Assembly: GCA_947359465.1 (NCBI GenBank)
Contig: OX375877.1
Coordinates: 68,922,698 to 68,986,697, forward strand
DNA length: 64,000 bases
DNA from: Metellina segmentata
Lineage: Eukaryota > Arthropoda > Arachnida > Araneae > Tetragnathidae
Direction of reading: 5' to 3'
A program made the position numbers and the translations under genes. The notes beneath the pieces were generated by a model. That model saw only the letters and a program-made list of their open reading frames with translations, did no database searches and was not told the DNA's origin. Positions 24,401 through 31,679 of this stretch are shown piece by piece (the stretch's first letter is position 1; every line of letters begins with the position of its first letter).

Positions 24401-27400
24401 TTTAATTGGTTTCTTTATTCACGACTAATACGAATTTCAGGTTACTAAAGTATTTATAAGATTAGCTTTATACATTGCAGGTTCCGTTTCAAAATTAAAA
24501 GCAACTTGGAATTAAATGTATGTATTGTTCATGAACAATAGAGGTGGAAAATGTGACTAGTTATGCATTACAACAGATCACTCATTAGTATACATGCACA
24601 ATCTACACAAGGCCATGTTTAGAAAGACATGCCCAGGTAAGTATTCATTTTAATTAACGTCGAACTGGAGCAACACAACAGGATATTGTCGATTGTCCGG
24701 GATCAATACCCTTGGGAAAGATCCAAGGACAACGCCTCGTAATTTTGAACCACGGTCACAGTGACGAGGTCACACCGAACTGGCACCCAGTCTCCAAATT
24801 TCCACGCCACGCCTGCGTAAATGCATTTGAGGCTGATTCTAGTTTCGAACTCACAACCCTCCAATTGCTAATACGTAGCTCTTCCAACTGTAGCCTGGGT
24901 AGGATTTGTCCTTGTAGGGCTCAGTTTGATATATCTGGTCATCAATGGTCAGTTGTTTAGACCTATTACGTGAACCTACACGCCTCGTTATGGGCCCAGA
25001 GGCCCTAACCTCGAATTGTAATGAAGGTTACATCTGAGCATCTATAAGTAATTGGATTTACGTCGCACTGGATCAACACAACGGTGCCAACGATCTGTGA
25101 TCAATTTAAAATAGAAAGATCCAAAAACACCTCGTAATTTTGAATCACGATGAGAGGACGAGATCAACACCCGAGTTGACAACCCACTCTCCAAACATTC
25201 CCTTGGGGATGGATCCTGGATCATCGCCAATACCCCGTTGTATTGTTCCAGTGCGACGTTAATTAACTATCTATGGGTATTGGTATTTTTTAATTAACGT
25301 CGTACTAGAGCAACACGACGGGCTATTGACGACGGTCCGGGATCAATTCCCTTAACTATCTATGGGAGTATGGATTTAATGTACACCTATCCGACATTTA
25401 CACTTGTTTCAGGGAGCAACATAATGAAGCCCAACTAGGAGCAATCGATTTACGCTTCTGAAAACAAGAAATCCGTGCGTATATGCACTATATGCCATTC
25501 TCTGCTCTAGTCTTTAGTTGAAAGGCTCTAGATTCGAATCGCGATGTTGGCATGGATATTCATAGTTCGGAATCCGGTGTATTTATGTCGTTACAAAACA
25601 ATGACAGTAGATTGCACTACCATTACCTGGTAGTGCAAGAATTAATGGATTTTGAAAGAAAACCGTGTTGATTTTCTCTCATGGAAATAACGATCACCGA
25701 ATTACACGATATTTAAAATTTTTAGATCTTTCTCTGCAAGTTCACGAAATTGAATTCAAAGCCAGAAAGTACTTATCTAATTCTTGGCAGTGTATCGTTG
25801 ATGAATACAGGATAAGTGCATGAATAAATCCGCAGCCGAGTTGCTTGAGTATCAAGATAAGATTCAAAGTTTCTGAAATGTTAACATTGCATTGGGTATT
25901 TATCTATTCACTATCGGAGAAATATCTTTCAAAGAACAAGTGAAATAATGTTTGCGATCGACTGACCTTGCCTATCCTCTCAAGCTTGTAGATTGATGGT
26001 GACAAGTAGATTTTGGAGACACTATCAGCAGGGCTAGAAATTTTTATGGCATGTCATGTTTTCGATAGCACTTGGCAGAAATTACGTCCTTGATCAATTC
26101 TAGTAATTGTTTATCATTTTTCGGTATGTTAGATTGTAAGGTAATTTTTTAGATTTTTAAGGCAAAAGTTTGGTAATTTTTCTAGTCTACCTCAATGCTT
26201 TAGTTTTGTCCTGGGTTCATCAAATTGAGGTTGAATAATTCATTAGCATTCCTTCATATGATTTTATTTATACCACAAAACATATGACGAATGAATCATC
26301 TGCAGATCTGCAAAACAAACGGGATCTCATGAACATCTTCGACGCAAAATATAATTGGAGTAGAAACTTATTAACTGTCACAAATAATTTTTTCCGTTTT
26401 GCTGGAGGTTCATATTTTTCGATTTGTTAATATTCAGGACTGAAAAAGGTAGCTCATACACATGTTGACCTAAAGAGTAAAGTGCATTTTAATGCATTAT
26501 CTAGCAAACTTTTTATAATTGTTTTTGTACCCCCATACTACGGTAAAAGTTTAAGGAAGTCTCCGTTAAATTTATATCACAGGTTCCCACCGGTTTGCAT
26601 AACGATGAGTTAAATCAAGCAAACTAGATGCTAAATGAATCTAGCAACTGTTTTTCTTTTAGAAAATCAGAAAAACAATCCTTAAGAGCAGGTATCAAAT
26701 TATCAATCTTTTCAAGTCTTGAAGTTGGCATTTAACTTTTCAGAAACTTTCTTGTAATTCCTTGAAGTTAGACTGGGTTTGAAATAGATTAAACTTACTT
26801 TGAAAAGACAAAATTTCTCCGCAAAGTTGATTAATCAACTGATATTTCCCCTGAAGTTGCATATTTAACGTATTTAAAAGTGTTAGAATGTCAACCAGAA
26901 AATCAGTCACATAACCTATCCGGACTTTATATATCAGTTACGTTTTTTTTTTATCAGACATACAAATATCGATTTCATCAATTTAACCTAAATAAACCAC
27001 ACCAACGTTTGACCACGACTTAAGTTTTCACACAGAAATGAGGTGACAAAGACCCCTTATTCGCTTTCAATGTCTTCAAGAAACTTTTTCAAATATCGGT
27101 GATTAAGGCTACGGGATTTCGAAATATTAATTGCTGAAGCCACATTTTTCATAACAAATTTAAACTTTAGGTACCCTAGTTTTAACCTAAATTACCTATC
27201 GTGACTTGTTAAAGTTAGAACACAAGGCGAGGCGGGCCACCAGCAAATCAACAGTGGGCAGCGCGGTTTGTGTATCCCTATTTTAAACGCTTTGCTATTG
27301 GGTGAATCATCTACACGGGATCTGAGGGAGTTTTCTTTTGTTTTTACAGAAAAATAAATTTGGAATTTTTGAGGGGTTTCAATTGAAATCTTAGAGTTAA

Positions 27401-28768
27401 ACGAAATGCTTGATAATGCAAAAATTTTAAATTGTAGGTTATATTTTCATATATTTAGGCATTTCTACGCCTTTTTTACACGTATTTTAGGTTAATAAAA
27501 TTTAGGCTCTGATTATTATAATTCAATAGGATAGGAATGCACGATTTTGTTTGGGCCAAACATTTCCACAATTAACGTACATATCCACAATTTTCTAAAC
27601 ATCTATTCGCGTAAATCTTTCAAGCGACAGACCAAATCTCTATGCTTCTTTGGTTATTTTCACCTATATTTGTCCAAATTAATCTGGTAACTAATTAACC
27701 AAATTTTATTTTTAACAAGTCCATAAAGGATCTCAAGTTGCAACTTCTGTTATAAGAATCTAGAATGATAAAAATATTTCGCCCTGCGAAAGAATCTTAG
27801 ATTTTAAAAGTTACGTATCCTGTTCTCTTCGATTTCTTCAATGTTTGATAAATATTAAGTTCCAACTTTGAAACCAAACAAGAGGAAAATCAAGCGTTCC
27901 GTATGTAATGATAAAACGAGGAATTATCGTGCTCCAGTAAGAACACTGATCACGAAGTTATACTTACTCCAAATGCATACAAGAACTTTTCGAATTCCAT
28001 TTTCATTTCAAAGTTCATAAAAGCAATAAGTGAAATGCTTGTAAGCTTAGAGATTTAAAAGCATATAGTGCATCGATAAAAGCGACGAAAAAAGTTTTTC
28101 CCTAATTTTCAACTGGAACAAACCATGAAAATTAAATCAGGAAAATGCAGAGTTTTATGGGAGTGAACGAATACTGCTTGGTTTCAAATTGAGAATTAAA
28201 AAGTTTATAAAAGCAATGAGCGATAGTTTTGAGTATTTATATTTAAAAGTGTATAGTACCTTGATAAAAATGACAGCTTAGAATTGTTTTTCAATTAACT
28301 GGAATAAACCATCAGGAATATGCACTTTCATAGGTGTGGACGAATTCTGCTAATTTCAAATGAAGAATTAAAATTGCTTTTCGATTTCAAAGTTTATAAA
28401 AGCAACGAGTGCAACTTTTGCGTATTCTGAGGCTTTTAAAGTATATAGCACTTTGATAAAAGGGACAGCTCAAAAGATTTTTTTTCAATCAACGGGAATA
28501 AACTATGACAATCCAATAAAAATATACAGCAGGTTTTTATAGGTGCGGACTGATTCTAATTTCAAATGGTGACAAAATATGCTTTAGGATTTTTTATATT
28601 CTCTTTTGGCTCTTGTATTAAATTCAAGTTTTAATTTTTCGGCGCATTTTGCACAAAATATTTAGGTACAAAATATAATTATCAGGAACAGTACTCACCC
28701 GATTGCACGAAAACAACACAGCCGATCAGAGCAACAGCTGCAAATATCCAGCTCGTAGAGGGCAACAT
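324..28768 (-). CDS. Tandem paralogue of the secreted-protein gene, exons 1-5 only (copy A, runs off left edge)
   Basis: Same gene model as copy B. Exons: 28768-28699, 8113-8090, 2954-2847, 2762-2665 and 453-324 (70, 24, 108, 98, 130 nt), identical in length and phase to B exons 1-5. These encode 143 residues and end in a donor GT at 323. Exons 6-8 are not in bases 1-323 and should lie beyond the window. Residue changes from B are modest: exon 4 differs at one site (GNRYMK against GRRYMK) and exon 5 differs most. No stop or frameshift is seen in the exons, so it may be functional. Intron 1 is 20.6 kb (B: 2.2 kb) and intron 2 is 5.1 kb (B: 1.9 kb), enlarged by transposons and minisatellites. 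Product inferred to be secreted; function unknown. Confidence 0.82.
880..1190 (-). mobile_element. SINE family 1 copy (intron 4 of gene A)
   Basis: TAACGTCACACTAGAGTAAC through GGTCAGATGACGAGGTCAAC and a tRNA-like end. Shared with gene B, so it predates the gene duplication. Confidence 0.65.
1352..2293. repeat. 23-bp GC-rich minisatellite, 40 units (intron 4 of gene A)
   Basis: Forty head-to-tail 23-bp units (GCACGGCCTGTGCAATCCTCCTC pattern) from 1352 to 2271, then one degenerate unit. About 65% GC in an AT-rich intron. The five left-edge units and the last have GCATGG instead of GCACGG, as if the core has been homogenised. The unit has no stop in any frame, so all six frames are open for about 1 kb; these are not genes. 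Copy B has only about three degenerate units at 54290-54360. Confidence 0.97.
2665..2762 (-). CDS. Gene A exon 4
   Basis: 98 nt between TTCAACAG and GGG|GTGAGT. Almost identical to B exon 4. Intron 3 is 84 bp. Confidence 0.88.
2847..2954 (-). CDS. Gene A exon 3
   Basis: Acceptor CTTCTCCAG before 2954, donor TCTG|GTAAGT after 2847; 108 nt. Encodes TWGINVLSSRVFAKLP and ARSEGFVRLAGEC. A 15-bp minisatellite begins only about 37 nt upstream of this acceptor in the intron. Confidence 0.86.
2991..3422. repeat. 15-bp minisatellite, about 29 units (intron 2 of gene A)
   Basis: Head-to-tail TAGAATACAGTTAAG units with a few variants (ACAATTAAG, TTAAACAG). The period is a multiple of three, so it gives an open YLTVF-type repeat in one frame, an artefact. 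It ends about 37 nt upstream of exon 3 on the coding strand. Copy B has little more than one unit at the same place (about 55056-55080). Confidence 0.96.
3894..5396 (+). mobile_element. Full-length DD41D mariner transposon, copy 1
   Basis: A 1503-bp element starting CAGGGTGG and ending CCACCCTG, flanked by TA on both sides. The terminal inverted repeats are 122 bp (3894-4015 and 5275-5396) with one mismatch. One open transposase (4143-5219) and an AATAAA just past its stop. It lies in intron 2 of gene A, antisense to the gene; the matching B intron lacks it. Copy 2 has exactly the same length and is nearly identical. Confidence 0.96.
4143..5219 (+). CDS. Mariner-family transposase (DD41D), intact
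   Basis: 358 residues, one uninterrupted frame. N-terminal helix-turn-helix region (about residues 5-55, YAEKADMHYMYGRANGNG) and a second paired-type HTH (about 90-112, TRTVARDVGVSHQTVCRVL). The catalytic triad is visible: D159 in FTDEATF, D250 in FQHDGAPAHF and D292 in LDYFLWGHL. There are 41 residues between the second and third Asp, hence DD41D rather than the usual mariner DD34D. The family cuts and pastes the element at TA sites by binding the inverted repeats. No missing key residue is seen, so it may be active. The start is the first ATG that keeps the whole HTH. Confidence 0.94.
   Translation: MGDFTYAEKADMHYMYGRANGNGRAALRMYRAEYPDRRMPDHRIFQRLHRQLCETGAFDVNRHGAGRVRAVRTPRLEESILNIVADRPESSTRTVARDVGVSHQTVCRVLNENRLHPFHFQKVQALNPADYPRRVNFCLWVMQQCALQPDLVDYVLFTDEATFSREGVFNAHNSHVWATDNPHATRRHAFQQRFSINVWAGIVNDFLIGPYLLPTRLTGGSYLIFLKEVLPQLLHDVPIAIRNRMWFQHDGAPAHFSIDVRNYLNATFGTRWIGRGGPVPWPPRSPDLSSLDYFLWGHLKHLVYETPVDSDEDLVARLSVAAAGVREIPGIFERVRQSLHRRCQACIDTGGRNFEQLL
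5412..7001 (-). mobile_element. Non-autonomous hAT element carrying a nested Harbinger-type MITE
   Basis: Ends CAGTGGCGGA (5412) and the complement of CAGAGGCGGA (7001), with an exact 8-bp target duplication CTTTCTTC at 5404-5411 and 7002-7009. Inside, on the minus strand near 5581-5640, a decayed hAT C-terminus reads IIDEFAKNKPRQK. The rest of the transposase is broken. The right part is interrupted by the TTA-flanked element at 6203-6971. Confidence 0.82.
6203..6971. mobile_element. PIF/Harbinger-like MITE nested in the hAT element
   Basis: 769 bp with inverted ends of about 47 bp (AGCTTCGGTTTCCTAAG..., a few mismatches) and TTA on both sides (6200-6202, 6972-6974), the Harbinger target pattern. 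No transposase. Removing it and one TTA restores the continuous right end of the surrounding hAT element. Confidence 0.78.
7290..8089. other. Paralogous intron sequence of gene A, no gene seen
   Basis: Similar to about 55450-56964 of gene B intron 2 except for the piggyBac insertion in B. Short open stretches here are chance frames. Nothing else recognised. Confidence 0.6.
8090..8113 (-). CDS. Gene A exon 2: 24-nt microexon
   Basis: TTTTCTAG|24 nt|GTAAGTG, phase 1 in and out, eight codons (EPTWQSLR with flanking nucleotides). Three base changes from the B microexon, no length change. Confidence 0.82.
8114..11408. other. Intron 1 of gene A, proximal part; no gene recognised
   Basis: 8114-8830 aligns with gene B intron 1 (56989-57610). 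8830-11408 has no counterpart in B. I see no coding pattern, RNA gene or transposon end I can name; a 76-codon frame at 10023-10253 has no family features. Confidence 0.5.
11413..13315 (-). mobile_element. Decayed piggyBac element with TTAA target duplication
   Basis: Starts CCCATTAACGCCCA and ends TGGGCGCTAATGGG, flanked by TTAA at 11409-11412 and 13316-13319. A perfect 19-bp subterminal inverted repeat lies inside (11551-11569 and 12909-12927). 1903 bp, shorter than an autonomous piggyBac. The broken transposase is on the minus strand. Lies in intron 1 of gene A. Confidence 0.9.
11890..12837 (-). pseudogene. piggyBac transposase remnant
   Basis: Reads from 12837: an acidic N-terminus (IPPDVDELADEEEIDKLDAP), then a jump to the C-terminal half (GTYDFRFDEKNEIT, VDHHDWLLEKHSIAIRGK), then the C-terminal Cys-rich finger (CRFEDCQSRLLTFCIKC). 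The catalytic Asp core is largely missing, and there are frameshifts and in-frame stops (TAG after RGKE, TGA after EELLP). Cannot make a working transposase. Order of blocks and TTAA ends agree on piggyBac. Confidence 0.85.
13320..14934. other. Intron 1 of gene A, no gene recognised
   Basis: 13738-14165 aligns with 58330-58700 of gene B intron 1; the rest is AT-rich sequence with homopolymer runs (A-run near 13858). Similarity to B breaks at about 14165 and resumes at about 28150, so most of the extra 14 kb of intron A lies between. Confidence 0.5.
14946..15364 (+). mobile_element. tRNA-derived SINE, family 2, copy 1
   Basis: Head resembles a tRNA (A-box-like TAGCTCAGTCAG), body of about 350 bp, tail of AAC repeats. 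Flanked by the 11-bp direct repeat ACTAACAAAAG (14935-14945 and 15365-15375). The target appears to be the terminal repeat of a Tc1 element. Highly similar to the minus-strand copy at 20773-21166. Confidence 0.85.
15494..15811 (-). pseudogene. Tc1/Tc3-type transposase fragment
   Basis: Reads MNADVYLDVL, then FFQQDRAPCHTT (second catalytic Asp region of the IS630/Tc1 family) and LLDWPVQSLD, which corresponds to the usual DWPAQSPDLNP motif. The frame is lost right after, so the third acidic residue is not kept. The N-terminal half, including the first Asp, is deleted. Inactive. Confidence 0.75.
15821..16377. mobile_element. Foldback MITE with 125-bp inverted arms and 10-bp target duplication
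   Basis: Arms 15821-15945 and 16253-16377 (ACTAGCGCGTCTTTGTTGG outward) are inverted copies with a handful of mismatches. The exact 10-bp duplication CATGAAGTAA flanks it (15811-15820 and 16378-16387). No ORF. A 9-10-bp duplication with long arms fits a non-autonomous Mutator-like element; that class is inference. Confidence 0.82.
16622..16870 (+). mobile_element. tRNA-derived SINE, family 1, with polymerase III-type boxes
   Basis: Head at about 16622-16695: A-box-like TAGTGGTTAAGGTGTTAG and B-box GGTTCGAATCC, as in a tRNA. The body shares the CAGCTCAGGTGTTGCTTCGTC stretch with other family 1 copies. Ends in an A-run near 16864. Not a working tRNA because the stems do not close cleanly. Confidence 0.75.
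16873..18471. other. Intron 1 of gene A, no gene recognised
   Basis: AT-rich, no long frame with family features, no terminal repeats that I can pair. The 69-codon minus frame at 17877-18086 has no recognisable motif. Confidence 0.45.
19257..19708. mobile_element. PIF/Harbinger-like MITE with GC-rich inverted ends
   Basis: Inverted ends of about 45 bp (GGGCCCGGTGCACACATCC... and its near complement ending CACCGGGCC). Interior is AT-rich. A partial copy of its inner right part recurs at about 20140-20300. Exact target duplication unclear. Confidence 0.65.
19941..20123 (-). pseudogene. Harbinger transposase N-terminal fragment
   Basis: About 60 residues: YEKIKRFFNYFRMSVRSFDTL then KIMSQNTWMRLPPVQ, matching the start of PIF/Harbinger transposases (FFNYFRMS..SFD.L). 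The catalytic DDE part is absent. Probably belongs to the same family as the neighbouring MITE. Confidence 0.6.
20773..21166 (-). mobile_element. tRNA-derived SINE, family 2, copy 2
   Basis: Inverted relative to copy 1, with tRNA-like head at the right and AAC-repeat tail at the left. Flanked by a perfect 12-bp duplication GGTGTATATTAT (20761-20772 and 21167-21178), so it is a recent insertion. Confidence 0.88.
21770..22563 (+). mobile_element. 3' part of a hAT element
   Basis: The C-terminal transposase piece (21982-22266) is followed by AT-rich sequence, T-runs, a G-run and an end reading CAGGGCCGGCCCTAGAC on the minus strand at 22563. The matching left end was not found, so this is a truncated element. 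Confidence 0.6.
21982..22266 (+). pseudogene. hAT transposase C-terminal dimerisation domain fragment
   Basis: 94 codons including TLPVTVASGERSFSKLNIIK, then LRTMQTQNRLNGLAMIAIEH and a basic tail ending in TAA. This is the C-terminal dimerisation region of hAT transposases (ZMYM/zinc-finger-MYM-like hAT). The upstream catalytic region is missing. Confidence 0.85.
22840..22965 (-). mobile_element. SINE family 1 fragment (head end)
   Basis: Contains the GATTAACGTGCACCAG stretch and the tRNA-like head shared with other family 1 copies, in reverse orientation. No flanking duplication seen. Confidence 0.5.
23285..23710 (-). pseudogene. Non-LTR retrotransposon reverse transcriptase fragment
   Basis: Decayed palm region with shifts: YTKAIFDIAKALDKIG (block with the first catalytic Asp), then GVPHDSKLGPFL, then NDIYHSN, then FANDTTILAQ at 23404-23428 in place of FADD, then KWKIELNVCKI. 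The order matches jockey/CR1-type RT. The first Asp of FADD is Asn here. Inactive. Confidence 0.68.
24650..24905 (-). mobile_element. SINE family 1 copy
   Basis: Contains AACGTCGAACTGGAGCAACA, the CCGGGATCAATACC segment, the CACGGTCACAGTGACGAGG segment and the tRNA-like head end. Same family as 25050, 29575, 35440, 45315 and 45650. Diverged. Confidence 0.65.
25050..25350. mobile_element. Two truncated SINE family 1 copies
   Basis: About 25053-25255 lies between two short AACGTCG-CACTGGA type ends in opposite directions; a third end fragment (GTCGTACTAGAGCAACACGA) sits at 25293-25350. They look like overlapping insertions of one family. Confidence 0.5.
25360..26590. other. Intron 1 of gene A, mostly unassigned
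   Basis: A tRNA-like SINE head fragment is possible near 25505-25560 (GATTCGAATC). The rest is AT-rich, without supported genes. Confidence 0.4.
26590..26960 (-). pseudogene. hAT transposase fragment, decayed
   Basis: Minus-strand reading DFLVDILTLLNTLNMQLQGK then QLINQLCGEILSFQSKFNLF matches the linker region of hAT (ZBED/Charlie-type) transposases (L..LN..LQGK..LI..L...I.SF..K). Stops follow. No ends assigned. Confidence 0.6.
27000..28000. other. Intron 1 of gene A, nothing recognised
   Basis: AT-rich. A GC-richer patch at 27222-27280 (GGCGAGGCGGGCCACC) could be a decayed transposon end but has no partner that I can find. Confidence 0.4.
28005..28560. repeat. Degenerate ~187-bp tandem repeat, three units (intron 1 of gene A)
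   Basis: The motif TTTATAAAAGCAAYGAG recurs near 28017, 28204 and 28393, each followed by similar sequence (GTATATAG...TTGATAAAA...ACAGCT). Gene B has two units (about 58765 and 58947). Diverged, so an old tandem repeat that predates the gene duplication. Confidence 0.75.
28699..28768 (-). CDS. Gene A exon 1: start codon and signal peptide
   Basis: ATG at 28768-28766, hydrophobic leader (WIFAAVALIGCVVFV), donor CGG|GTGAGT after 28699. Same length, phase and leader pattern as gene B exon 1. The next exon lies 20.6 kb away at 8113. Confidence 0.85.
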
Positions 28769-29010
28769 GACTTGAAAATAACTATTTCCACCCAAGTACA
28801 CAGCAGAGAATATATCAAGCAGGCTGATCTATCCCAAACACGGAACTTCTCTGGCTCTATTCGGTTTCTACTCCCGTGGTCAGAGGTTGATTCGTTTTGT
28901 TTTTATTCTTCTCTTTCACCCTCTGCTCGCCTCACGCTCAGAGACGAGTTCGTCATAGAACACAGAACAGGATACACCGTTAAGAATAATCGACGCATGA
29001 ATTGATTTAA
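28769..29010 (-). promoter_or_regulatory. Conserved upstream flank of gene A (5' UTR and likely proximal promoter)
   Basis: About 240 bp immediately upstream of the ATG is highly similar to 59301-59540 upstream of gene B, more so than typical intron sequence in the pair. It presumably holds the 5' UTR and core promoter. TGATATATTC about 50 nt before both ATGs is a weak TATA candidate. No splice acceptor is needed to explain the region. Confidence 0.4.
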
Positions 29011-29574
29011 GAAAATACGTCACATGTCAGAAGGGAAGTTCTGGAACGCTCGTGTGTTAATTCGTTGCCGAAATTCGAATTGAGGAAATGGCTTCGTGAT
29101 TGCGGAAGGTGTATATATAAGTGAATCACACAGTTCGCTTATTTGGGCGCGTGGAGTTGGGCTATTGGAAGAGTACCATTTATTGCATGAGCTGCAAGAC
29201 GAAACACTTCCGTGTAGAACGTAAAAAGCTATAGCATGTCCGAAGAGGAAAAACTTATAAAACACAGCGTAATTTCGAATAAAACTCAAAGAATTATATT
29301 ATACGAGTATAGATCAAATTATTTCGACAGCAGACGATTATCATGGAACAAACGGCGATATATGTTAATATGAATAAAATTATTATATGAATAAAATTTA
29401 TTTATTCAGTAAAATTTAAAAGGGTATTTCAAAACCCAAAAACACATGGTCAGCTGATTTCATGAAATTTTTCACATGAAAAATTCGATTAAATGGAAAT
29501 GAATTATGATCCCCCATTTTTTATTTTGAATTGGATAATTTTTCAAGCAGGATTGTAGTTGATCGAACGTCAGG

Positions 29575-29790
29575 TAGGATCAAGAGATTCTCTGTGGGGA
29601 CTACGATAAACCTGGCGTAACCTCAAATGTCCTCACATTGGCGAGGTGTGCAAACTCGTGTGTTGACATCGACATCTGAACGTAGTTCAAAATTAAGAAA
29701 TGTCCTTGTATTTGTTTGCTTCGGGATTGATCCTGAAACGTCGTCTATAGACCATTTTGTTGCTCCAGTTCGAGGGAAATTCAACTACCT
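29575..29790 (+). mobile_element. SINE family 1 copy, interrupted at its end by mariner copy 2
   Basis: Contains AATGTCCTCACATTGGCGAG, the GTTCAAAATTA segment and the TTGCTCCAGTTCGAGGG end. The mariner starts immediately after. Confidence 0.55.
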
Positions 29791-29795
29791 ATCTA

Positions 29796-31298
29796 CAGGG
29801 TGGTCCCGAATTCATGGTACAAACTTTAATGGTAGGTACAGGACATTGTAACAATGATTTATTGTATAGGAATGTATAGTCGCAAGTGGCGCGGTGAGGC
29901 GAAAACAGGGGAAATAACGGTCGAAAGGAAAAACAAAGATTTTATTGAAAGCGTTGTTGACAAGTGTCATGTTTACAGTAATTGTTCAAAATTGCGTCCA
30001 CCAGTATCGATACATGCTTGACAGCGTCGGTGGAGCGATTGGCGTACACGTTCAAAGATGCCTGGTATTTCACGCACACCTGCAGCAGCTACAGATAAGC
30101 GAGCGATGAGATCCTCATCTGAGTCAACTGGAGTCTCATAAACAAGATGCTTTAGATGTCCCCATAAAAAGTAATCGAGGCTCGATAAATCGGGAGATCG
30201 GGGTGGCCAAGGGACTGGTCCACCACGCCCAATCCATCGAGTACCAAACGTGGCATTCAGGTAATTCCGTACATCAATGCTGAAGTGTGCTGGCGCCCCA
30301 TCGTGCTGAAACCACATGCGGTTACGAATGGCGATCGGAACATCATGCAGCAGTTGTGGTAACACTTCTTTCAGAAAAATAAGATAGCTTCCGCCAGTGA
30401 GCCGCGTGGGTAGTAAGTATGGGCCAATCAAAAAGTCGTTCACAATACCAGCCCACACATTAATACTGAAACGTTGTTGAAACGCATGTCGACGCGTTGC
30501 ATGTGGATTATCGGTTGCCCACACATGGGAATTGTGCGCATTAAAGACACCCTCGCGTGAAAATGTCGCTTCATCTGTAAATAGCACATAATCTACGAAA
30601 TCCGGCTGCAACGCACATTGCTGCATCACCCACAGGCAGAAGTTCACGCGGCGAGGATAATCTGCCGGATTCAATGCTTGTACTTTCTGAAAATGGAAGG
30701 GGTGTAAGCGATTTTCGTTTAACACTCTGCATACAGTCTGATGACTCACACCTACGTCACGCGCAACAGTTCTTGTGCTTGACTCGGGTCTATCAGCCAC
30801 AATGTTCAAGATGCTTTCTTCCAGCCTTGGAGTGCGTACAGCTCTTACTCGACCAGCGCCATGTCTGTTGACGTCGAACGCACCTGTTTCACAAAGTTGA
30901 CGATGTAACCGTTGAAAAATTCTATGATCCGGCATTCGTCGATCAGGATACTCCGCGCGATACATTCGTAACGCAGCTCTGCCGTTACCATTTGCACGGC
31001 CGTACATGTAATGCATGTCTGCTTTTTCTGCATACGTAAAGTCACCCATCGTCTACGGCAGCACAATTGTGAATGGCGCTTTTCCCTACTGCGATGCATC
31101 ATGTTCAACAGCGGCTAGACATCTACTGCCCTCTACCGGCAATGATACCAACCGATCACTCCATTTCTCTTTCCTTTTATTTCCCCTGTTTACGCCTCAC
31201 CGCGTCACTTGCGACTATACATTCCTATACAATAAATCATTGTTACAATGTCCTGTACCTACCATTAAAGTTTGTACCATGAATTCGGGACCACCCTG
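29796..31298 (-). mobile_element. Full-length DD41D mariner transposon, copy 2
   Basis: 1503 bp, same length as copy 1 and in the opposite orientation, TA-flanked (29794-29795 and 31299-31300). The 122-bp inverted ends carry only one or two differences. The transposase frame is 249 bp from one end and 177 bp from the other, exactly as in copy 1. Lies about 1 kb upstream of gene A exon 1. Confidence 0.96.
29973..31049 (-). CDS. Mariner-family transposase (DD41D), intact, second copy
   Basis: 358 residues, differing from copy 1 at only two positions (PDFVDYV for PDLVDYV, DEDLIARL for DEDLVARL). D159, D250 and D292 and both HTH regions are all kept. Conservative changes only, so both copies could be active and must have separated recently. 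Same domain reading as the plus-strand copy at 4143-5219. It is on the same strand as host genes A and B but has its own ends and start. Confidence 0.94.
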   Translation of the reverse strand: MGDFTYAEKADMHYMYGRANGNGRAALRMYRAEYPDRRMPDHRIFQRLHRQLCETGAFDVNRHGAGRVRAVRTPRLEESILNIVADRPESSTRTVARDVGVSHQTVCRVLNENRLHPFHFQKVQALNPADYPRRVNFCLWVMQQCALQPDFVDYVLFTDEATFSREGVFNAHNSHVWATDNPHATRRHAFQQRFSINVWAGIVNDFLIGPYLLPTRLTGGSYLIFLKEVLPQLLHDVPIAIRNRMWFQHDGAPAHFSIDVRNYLNATFGTRWIGRGGPVPWPPRSPDLSSLDYFLWGHLKHLVYETPVDSDEDLIARLSVAAAGVREIPGIFERVRQSLHRRCQACIDTGGRNFEQLL

Positions 31299-31319
31299 TA
31301 TAGTGAAAAAATCTGAAAT

Positions 31320-31490
31320 ACTCTTAGAGGCTTCGGTAGCCCAGTTAGAATAGTAATGGATTAGCAACCTGAGGATATTGAGTTCGAATTCAACCAAAGA
31401 CCGTCATGTACAAGGGAACTGTTGCATATTAAATCTGTCGTAGCTTCAAATGTCCTCACGTTGGCATGGTGTGAAAGTTTGAAAAGTGGA
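31320..31490 (+). mobile_element. SINE family 1 fragment with tRNA-like head
   Basis: GGTAGCCCAGTTAGAATAG (A-box-like) and GAGTTCGAATTC (B-box-like) head, then TCAAATGTCCTCACGTTGGC body. Truncated. Confidence 0.55.
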
Positions 31491-31679
31491 GTGTTCTAGA
31501 TTGAATTTTAAAACAATTGCTTCGCACAAAAATTGCAAAAATTTGCTGTGTGCCAAATTCCATTATTATAAATGCCATAGATTCGTCAGAACCTGCGTAC
31601 ATATTTACACATAAACAGACAGACAAACACTACATTTTATAATAGTAGATATTCTAGCTTCACTAACATTCAACGTTGC

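Noticed and set aside
29111..29120. TATA box for gene A
   Set aside because: About 345 bp upstream of the ATG and within a segment missing from copy B, so unlikely to be the shared core promoter.
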